Source: Limnoperna fortunei
Taxonomy: Eukaryota > Mollusca > Bivalvia > Mytilida > Modiolidae
Assembly (NCBI GenBank): GCA_944474755.1
Contig: OX104113.1
Location: 68,097,944 to 68,161,943, forward strand
Direction: 5' to 3'
Length of the DNA: 64,000 nt
Part shown: positions 56,830 through 64,000 of the stretch, one piece after another
How the letters are laid out: each line of letters begins with the position of its first letter
Position numbering within the stretch: the stretch's first letter is position 1
The notes under the pieces: model-generated
The model's input: only the letters and a program-made list of their open reading frames with translations
Told to the model about the DNA's origin: nothing
Database searches by the model: none
Program-made: the position numbers and the translations under genes

Positions 56830-57817
56830 ATAACTTTTTATTAATTCAAAGCATTCCAAAATAAATGTGGCAGTAAGTTTTAGACAAAATTCAGATTTGC
56901 TATTCAACAAAAAGCATAATAGGGATTTGTTAAAAGATTTGGGATTAAACTTTTAATTTTCTTAAGAAATGTACTTCTTATAAGCTTATAATGTTTGCAA
57001 TGCAACAGAAAGTGTTCTTCATTTTCAATTTCTCCTGCATTGCAAACTAGACAGTTTCAATCTTTTCTATTTAGTTTTTGGTATCTTCCCTTTCCTATCA
57101 TTAGATTATGAGCACTGACACGAATTTTACAAAGAGCAGCCCTGTCTTTAGCTTTCTTTAAGATATCTAAATAGCGAGGTCTGCATCCTATTTTTAAAAA
57201 AAATTTGAAAAAATTCTAGTTTTGGAGATGTGTCTATAAGTGTATTTTGATTTTGATCATTTAATCTAATTTTTATTTGATTTAAGTATTGTTTAAGTGA
57301 GCTTAAATCATGATTTAGAAAGGAAAAACCTAAATTATTTAATACTGTTTTCAGTTTGATAAACCAATTGGTTGAGTGAACAGAATTTTCAAAAATAGTT
57401 TTTAATAAAGAATTTTCTGAGTCTATAATATATCTAGATATTTGATGCTTGAGTACAGAATTTTACTTTTTAAGGGAAGTCGACATAGTTCAGCTCGACA
57501 TGCATCATTAGTAGCTTTGCAATGTACACCTAGAATTTCTTTTATAAATTAAGATGCAATTTTTCAAATGGTTCAGTATCTTTAAAGTTGGAGAAAATAC
57601 CCCATATTTAACTGTAGTATGTGATAATGGGTAAAATTAGTGTATCAGAGTTTTTTTTTTTTTTTTTTTTTATAATTTGCAAGGGTTATTTAATCCAATT
57701 AGCTTTTACTTTTAAAAATATGCTCTTTGGCTTTTTCCATCAATGTGTTAATAGCTAGATTAAAGTTGCCATTACATTTTATTAAAATGCCTAGATAACA
57801 GTACTGAGATACTGTTT

Positions 57818-58138
57818 CTAGATATATAAATTATTATATTTGAAATGGTTTAAAAAGGTTTTACCATTCGAATTAAATACTACTACTTTGGATTTATCAG
57901 CATTTACATGTAAATGCCATATTGAACAGTATACATGTAAATGCCATATTGAACAGTATTCCTGCATGGCAATGAGACAGTTTTGCAACCCTTCCTTACT
58001 CTGAGATATTAGTACAATATCATCAGCATAAAGAAGAATGCTTACTCTAATACCACCCAAGACCACTGGGTAATATATGTTGTTTTCCAGTTTTTTTGTT
58101 ATATCATCTATAAAAAAGTTAAGGAGAAGAGGACTCAA
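57818..58138 (-). pseudogene. LINE ORF2 fragment: RT core with 27-bp internal duplication
   Basis: SPLLLNFFIDDI, LLYADDIVLISQSKEGLQN and NADKSKVVVFNSNGK match the intact LINE. Nine residues YCSIWHLHV occur twice in tandem because 27 bases are duplicated (57906-57932 and 57933-57959). Confidence 0.82.
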
Positions 58139-58325
58139 AACATCACCTTGTTTAACACCTCTTTCAGATATAATTGGTTCACTTAGATCATTTGAAAATT
58201 TAATTTTACATAGTATCAGTATACATGGAGTATATAATTTTTAAATATTTCATTAGGAGTGTTATGTTTTAGCAGTTTATAAATAAAAACCAATTCTCCA
58301 CACTGTGTCAAAGGCTTTTCTTAGG

Positions 58326-58964
58326 TCAGTGAAGGCTGCAAACACTTTGATTTTTCATTTTATAGTTATCTGTGATAGTTTTTAGAGTAAAAATGTGATC
58401 AGAAGTCCTGCACTTCTCTTTAAATCCTATTTGGTTCTTACTTATTAGAAAGTGATTATTCATAAATTCCAAAAGTCGATTGTATATAATCTTATTAAAT
58501 AATTTTCCTAAGTTTGAGCTGATAGATATTCCCCTATAATTATTAGGGTCAAATCTATTACCTTTTTTATGTAATAAAACTAAATAGTTTTCATTCCAAG
58601 ATTTAGGGAAGATACCATGTGAAAAGATCAAATTAAAATGTTTACAGAGTGGTTTAATTAATGCTGTGGTACTATTCTTCAGCATTTCATTAGAGATGAG
58701 GTCTGATGATGCACTTTTACCATTTTTAAGTAATTTAATTGCTTTTATCATCTCCTCACAGGTGATTTCATTGTTCGACTCACCTGAGACTGAGAAGTTA
58801 ATATTTGATTTTAGGGTCTCAAATTCCCGAGTGATATTTTGTTGTTCATTACTATATGCAGTGTCAGCTTTATTTAGTTTTTTGTAAAATGATTTGAATT
58901 CTTCCTTTGGAATATCAGTGTCATCAATTTGACCAGCTGATTCCCTTTCAAGTTTATTTATCAT
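58326..58964 (-). pseudogene. LINE ORF2 fragment: RT N-terminal region
   Basis: 212 codons with KAIKLLKNGKSASSDLI, NYRGISISSNLGKLFNK, NQIGFKEKCRTSDHIFTLK, colinear with the intact element (NYRGIAIGDNIGK, IGFVEGCRTSDHMFVLK). The frame breaks after SVCSLH, where the palm Asp motif is expected. Confidence 0.82.
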
Positions 58965-59170
58965 GTTCCAAAATACATTTGGATCTTAGCACAGTTGTTA
59001 CTTAATTCAGAAGAAATTTTGTTTTTATATGACTTTTCTTCAAATTTGCAAAGACGTCTGTATTTTGATCTAAATGAATAGAATTTTTCCTATATTAATC
59101 TTTTCCGGGAAATTTATTTACAAGTTTTTCATAATTTTTTCTGTGTTCCTGAGATCTTTACATGAATCTG

Positions 59171-60589
59171 AGAACCAGTGTCTAGTTTTATTTTATTTTA
59201 TTATTTATTTTATTTTTTTATTTATTTATTTATTTTTTTATTTTTAATGTTGCTAGGGGGTTTAACAATTTTAGCTGATTTTTTGGCATTTTCTTGTAAA
59301 ATTGTGGTTAAGGAATCAGTAGACAAATTAATGTCATTAAATTTAGTTGTCATAAATGTATCAAGTTTTTGTTTACTTTAATGCTATTTATATTCTGGGA
59401 ATACAGTTAGACTGATTCTTTTGTCGATATAAATTTACATGGAAGTGGTTCCAATGAATTTTGAAAGCTGCTCTTTACATGAAAATTTGTTAACAATGAA
59501 CAACTAACATACAATGGTTTCAAAAAGAAGTGAAATCATGTACAGTAAAATCAGCAAAAATATATTAGATACAATAATATAATACACAACACTACATCCA
59601 TTATATGTAACACAAAAGTGTATTTTCCTAATAAATCTCCAATTGTTCTACCATTTAGTATTTTTAATCCAGATTCTTGACACGTATTCAAGAAGTTTAC
59701 CACTTTTATCAATTGGTTTACTGTCAAAAAAGCTGTGACCGTGATAGGAGGGAAGCAGGGCTTTATTCCTATTTTTATTTAAATAGAAATGCTTTACTCG
59801 TATTAGATTAATAAGGATTAAAAAATTTAGATTGCCAAAGACATTTTTCCTGTCACCTCCTTGCAGACGATTTTCAAAAAGACCGAACCTCGATTTGGTT
59901 TTTCTATTTTAAGACAGGTTTAACCAATCACCAATCATGTGTTCAAGGAATACTAGAGCGAAAGCAACAACAACCAACAACTATACTAGTCAGTCTTCCT
60001 TCGATAAAGGAATTTAATGCTGAATACATTAAATTCACATAAAATTGTACACGTAACATCATTGTGATAAGTTTGCAATGGGATATCATCGCATCTTAAA
60101 GAAATTAAGGAATTTTCAGTCGCCTCACACAAGCAGGTTTACATTGGTCATACCAGTCGAACACGCCTAGCTGATATCTTATTGTTATTTTTAGCTCGGT
60201 CATAAAAATCGTGAATGAAATGAATCGGAAGGAATGTTGTCGGTCAAGCTGTAATTAGGTCGTGTTTACTATTTGTTTACATCGAGATGATTTAGGTAGA
60301 TCAGAATTAAAAGTAATATAAATCCAATGTTGAATCTTTACTTCACGAAATCATGTTTGAAAAGGTCGAAACGAACTAGAGTAAATAATGCATTTCTGTA
60401 GCAAAACAAAAGAAAAAAGAATAAAATTAAATAAAATTACATAACGGTATTTTTGTAAAAAAATATACTTATAACGCCAAATTTCAGCATAATTGGAATT
60501 ACAAGGATCAGGAACAGAAATAAGCGTTAACGAATAATACGTATAATATGACAAAATATGAAATGAAGATGATCAACAAAACTGCAGAC
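59171..60589. other. TTTTA-rich tract, then intergenic with no gene seen
   Basis: A TTTTA/TTTA run (about 59190-59245) is followed by unremarkable AT-rich sequence. I looked for the missing LINE endonuclease here and did not see it. Confidence 0.35.
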
Positions 60590-60594
60590 TTTAT

Positions 60595-61230
60595 TTACAG
60601 CATTGATTCTAAGTTCCTGGAGTCTTGGGCGAGATCTTTGACTCTTTCAATTCTGCCCTTTGCGGTACGTTTGTACAAGATGTTTCCATCGTGAGTCCAA
60701 AAGGAGTGTATCATCCCGCGGTTTCGTAAATTGTTTAAAAGTTTCATTATATCATACCTTTGTTTGGTCAAGTTTTCTGTTATGTTCAGATTTGTAGAAT
60801 GACCTCTTAATTTACGTTTGCTACTGAACACGAGTTGTCTAGTTCTGTAGCTAATGAATCTTACTATAATCGAGGTTTTGCCATTTTTAATTTCACCTAT
60901 TGGATGGGTCCTTCCAATGTCGCGAATGGTTATTTCTGGTAAGTTAAGGTTATTTCGAATTATGTCGAGCACTAAATTATCAGTATGAATTGGATAAACA
61001 ACTTTCCCATCTCTATCTGTAATTAATGAGACATTGTTAAATCTAAGAGAAGTTCTGCGCGAGTATTGTTCTTGCTCTTCTAAGCGTTTCTCCACACAGT
61101 TGATACGTTTACCCTGTTCTTGCAATATAGATATGTCTTTTGCTTGTTGGTGTATAATTTCTTGTTGGCTTTGAATGACTTTTTTGTTTTCTTCAATTTT
61201 CTTTAGAAGGGGTTCCACTTCTTCTTTAAC
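60595..61230 (-). pseudogene. Solitary LINE ORF1-type protein, N-terminally truncated (about 210 aa)
   Basis: A coiled coil (SQQEIIHQQAKDISILQEQG, then VEKRLEEQEQYSRR) leads into an RRM-like RNA-binding core (RTSLRFNNV, DIGRTHPIG, TSIIVRFISYRTR) and a C-terminal domain (ENLTKQRYDIMKLLNNLR, FWTHDGNILYKR), the layout of LINE ORF1 nucleic-acid chaperones. There is no ATG: the frame opens after a stop and the first usable codon is GTG at 61218. The stop TAA overlaps an AATAAA, so there is no room for ORF2. It may belong to the LINE pieces on the same strand or be a separate ORF1-only derivative. Confidence 0.72.
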
Positions 61231-61239
61231 TAGTTATAT

Positions 61240-61865
61240 TATTAAAAGTACCTAAAATTGCGCAGCTGTAAATGTATAATTCTTGTAATTCAGTCTTATT
61301 GAATACTTCTTTTTGTCACAATTGATAAACTTAGGAATCGTAAGTTTTTCTAAGCAGTGAAAATTCATGGTTCCATAAACAAAATACAACCTCCGTTTAT
61401 TTCAGTCGTGCTCACTTTGCTGTAAATAAAAAATTTCGCACTCACAAAAACCTCTCAAACTCATACTCAGTCAATTTTCATGATCAGGAAAGTTGTTCAT
61501 CAGTAATTTTCACTTTTTTCATTTGTACTGAAATTAGTGTCTTCCGAATCTTGAAATATTCTTTGATATTCCATTTCTTCCTTAAATAGCCAATTGCAGG
61601 TAGAGAAGTTCACGTGCGTCTCCTCATGTTTTTAACCCCATCAATCTGATTTTTTAAAATTGTTTGCAACGTTTTTTAGAATGATAACCCGAACGTTCAA
61701 GTCCCAGGCATCGACTGTAACAGTCTATGCACCAGCCTACTTTCAAATAACAGAAAGTGTAGAGGCAGTTGATTATTGATAATAAACTATACATTGAATC
61801 AGTATGAATCTTGACAACATTTAGTTATGTAAATATGAGATATCTTAATTTATATGGTATCATAA
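61240..61865. other. Intergenic before RNase T2 gene C
   Basis: No coding frame or repeat recognised. Similarity to the gene B upstream region starts only near 61870. Confidence 0.35.
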
Positions 61866-61874
61866 ACTATATAA

Positions 61875-62060
61875 GATACCTTGAATAATGACTAAATATA
61901 AACACGGCTAGCCTTAGTTCTATGTTACAATTACACAAGAAATAAAATATTTAAAATCGCGTTCTGATAAGCGAATACTTCCTGGTAGTTACTTAAGGAA
62001 GATATTTGACTGATCGATAAATATTTTACTGTGTGGACATATTCAACAGATTTTAAGTGG
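61875..62060 (+). promoter_or_regulatory. Promoter and non-coding first exon of RNase T2 gene C
   Basis: Matches 7650-7822. CTAAATATAAACACGGCT (61892-61909), CCTTAGTTCTATGTTACAAT, ACTTCCTGGTAG and AGATTTTAAGTGG are followed by donor GTAAGT at 62061. The shared block, kept while intervening DNA differs, supports real regulatory and 5'UTR sequence. Confidence 0.6.
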
Positions 62061-62665
62061 GTAAGTTATCAACATCGCGAATATAACATCAAATTCTTAT
62101 TGTACCAATATGAAGCATGACATCACATACTTTCCACATTTCGTTTTTTTAATATTTGTTGACCCCCAAAACTATTTACCTCCATTATATTATTGAAAAC
62201 CGCATTGTAGTATATATTCTTTCTTTTAATATGCTCGATTGATAATATGAAATGTTTTTCAATCATCTCAGTTCCTTAACAAAAATGTGGTATACCCGGA
62301 GCAACGCTGTATCTGTTGACGAAGAAGAATAAACAAACTTAAGCTACAGAATTTTCCTATTTTACTTTAGTTGTAACATTAAATCATGAAATCTGACATT
62401 ATTTTGTTTTGTTTTGGCAAAATTAGGGTGCACATTTCTTCTGCTTAGCTCTTAAAGCATCAAAGTAACACATATCTTCTCTACATAAAATTTATTGTTT
62501 ATTGTTATAAATTAGTATTTAAATAAAACGATGAATATAATAGTGTCATATTTCGTTGTCAAAGTTTGAAACTGCACAAATCTGAAAACGATGAGGTTTT
62601 TTACATGTCGTTTTCTCATTTGTGTTTATGTTTTTTTAATTTTTTAGAGCCGTCGTTAACTAAAG

Positions 62666-63337
62666 ATGATGACGATCGTACTGGTAACCGTTTTTACTGT
62701 GATATCTCATGTCAAGTATGTTCCTTATATTATCTCTCATGGGAAAATATCATTGTATCGTTAGTGATACACACAAATTAGTACTTGATTTTAAGGTCAT
62801 TGTTAAATACCAAAAAGTTTAAGGAAACAAACTAATTTTAAATTCACCTGAGGAAATTATAATAAGGCATTGCACACTATCAGCGGTCGTTCATGTCACA
62901 ATTGTGATGTTTCTATCGGCTTGCAATTTTCTATCGTGATACGCGATACTCATTAAAAGCATAGCGATACTTGTTAAAAGCATCACAATTGTGACATGAA
63001 CGGCCACTTATAGCACACTTGAAATGGGATTGAAAATAAAACAATGTTATAAGTCTATGCGATTGCCTATCTGCAGGACCAGAATTTAAGAATTCCAGGA
63101 TATGCAACAATAAAAACGTTAAGAAGGATAAAAACAAAATATGTGTTCTTATAAACTGTAGTACTCTGTAAGGACTTAGTGTCTAAGTAGATAACAAAAG
63201 TTTAACTTATCTTACTACACACATTTCATATTCATTATTATTTGATTGACAGTGCGTACGGCGTTATAAAGGATTGGGACCATTTTACTTTCACACAGTC
63301 ATGGCCACAAACTGTTTGTATCATGAAAGAGACAGGG
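62666..63337 (+). CDS. Ribonuclease T2, gene C: first two coding exons (continues beyond window)
   Basis: Coding exon 1 is 62666-62715 (acceptor about 62647, ATG ATG ACG) and coding exon 2 is 63253-63337 (85 bases, the same length and phase as gene B's). The signal peptide MMTIVLVTVFTVISHV is followed by AYGVIKDWDHFTFTQSWPQT and VC, the conserved N-terminal FTQ.WP...C of RNase T2. Intron sequence near 63918-64000 also matches gene B intron 12030-12115 (CACACC.TTAATGGTCGG, ATACAAACAAC). The catalytic exons lie outside the window, so function cannot be confirmed. Tandem paralogue of gene B, same strand. Confidence 0.88.
62882..63007. mobile_element. Hairpin MITE in intron of gene C
   Basis: GTCGTTCATGTCACAATTGT (left) and ACAATTGTGACATGAACGGC (right) are inverted; weaker pairing extends outward by about 10 bases. 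About 126 bases between outer ends, non-coding. Confidence 0.75.
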
Positions 63338-63556
63338 GTATTGTAATTATAATTATTATGCCGAATTGACAATATACATCCTAAGGATTTGTCTGCACCT
63401 TTGATCATACATTTTAAGCATTATTAAAATATGTCTTTTGTCTAAGTTACCACTAAAAATAGGATAATTTATGAATCCGGTCACTTGTATATGATTGAAA
63501 ATGACTCTCATGAGACCACTTTAAAAAAATGTACATTTATCATTCTCTACTGAAAT

Positions 63557-63784
63557 GGGCCTCGCTTGTTTTGGTAGTTAAGGAAGCTAGACATATACTA
63601 TTGATCACCGATATGTCAACACCAAGGTTACAAGTTCGAGTCTGACTTAGGACTGAATTGTACGATTTAATTAAAAACGATTTATTGACGTAAGTCGGTG
63701 GTTTTCACCGGGTATTTTGGTTTTCTCCGCCAATCAAAACTCAACGCCATGATATAGCTGAATAACTCCATTAAATACAACTTT
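63557..63784 (+). mobile_element. tRNA-derived SINE, diverged
   Basis: B box CAAGTTCGAGTCTG (about 63631), then ATTTAATTAAAAACG, TTCACCGGGTATTTTGGTTT, CAACGCCATGATATAGCTGA and ACTCCATTAAATACAAC. The A box is poorly kept. Intronic in gene C. Confidence 0.7.
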
Positions 63785-64000
63785 ACCAGGAAATTTATGT
63801 GATTTTATACTTGCATGCATTAACAGTACAAAATTACCAGATGGTAACGCCAAAAACGCACTTTTTGCACTGATATATAATCTAAGCTGACTATTTTCAC
63901 GATTCTTGAATTAATTCTGTTTGATTATACACACCCTTAATGGTCGGCTATAGAGATCAATAGAAAATACAAACAACCCATCACATAAACTATGGACATG

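Larger units (their letters stand above)
56830..59170 (-). mobile_element. Second LINE of the same type as the intact 43-47 kb element, decayed
   Basis: Minus strand. RT N-terminal part in 58964-58326, RT core in 58138-57818, and a C-terminal zinc knuckle CLVCNAGEIENEEHFLLHC in broken frame near 57060-57000. Frames are interrupted by stops, a poly-T run (about 57649-57671) and an internal duplication. The endonuclease is not recognisable, so the copy is probably 5'-truncated. Confidence 0.78.

Noticed and set aside
59178..59381. Phe/Leu-rich membrane-like open frame
   Set aside because: Produced by a TTTTA simple repeat.

Overview
This is AT-rich eukaryotic DNA (roughly two-thirds A+T by eye). 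It carries spliced genes with GT..AG introns, tRNA-derived SINEs, several classes of retrotransposon, MITEs and microsatellites. The SINE tail, the pearl/Helentron-like repeats and the gene families look molluscan. A marine bivalve, possibly a mussel, is my best guess, but I could not run a search to test it.

Host genes. (1) A ribonuclease T2 cluster: the last three coding exons of one gene (A, 203-2124), a complete gene (B, coding 10130-17875, nine coding exons, 247 residues, both catalytic motifs intact) and the first two coding exons of a third (C, 62666-63337, running off the right edge). B and C share promoter sequence, a non-coding first exon, exon lengths, splice phases and even intron sequence, so they are tandem paralogues pushed apart by about 45 kb of later insertions and duplications. 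(2) Two almost identical intronless genes (24492-25892 and 34104-35501) for type II membrane proteins with a cytoplasmic tail, one membrane helix, six EGF-like repeats and a C-terminal MAM domain. They lie in a tandem duplication, unit 1 about 20935-27391 and unit 2 about 27392-36688, whose junction falls inside a SINE.

Mobile DNA. 0-20 kb: gene A, a pearl-like repeat region (2690-3700), a three-copy ~460-bp repeat block (4745-6090), then gene B with SINEs, a MITE and a hammerhead-ribozyme-like element in its introns. 20-37 kb: the duplicated EGF/MAM units; unit 2 also holds a Penelope-like reverse transcriptase on the minus strand, flanked by ~1.08-kb direct repeats. 38-51 kb: a DNA-transposon family with CATCCT..CAAGTCAGGG termini and 8-bp target duplications. 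One member is a 452-bp MITE; the other is a 7.8-kb element whose left terminal repeat was split by a LINE with an intact 1203-codon ORF2. 51-61 kb: three decayed minus-strand LINE pieces (a CR1/Jockey-like ORF2, a second ORF2 of the same type as the intact LINE, and a solitary ORF1). 61.8-64 kb: start of RNase T2 gene C.

No CRISPR array, prokaryotic operon, rRNA or convincing free-standing tRNA gene is present. The most notable items are the nested LINE-in-terminal-repeat insertion with a paralogous empty site, the hammerhead-like motif, the Penelope-like insertion, and the RNase T2 and EGF/MAM duplications. Most short open frames on both strands overlap repeats or introns and are not called.
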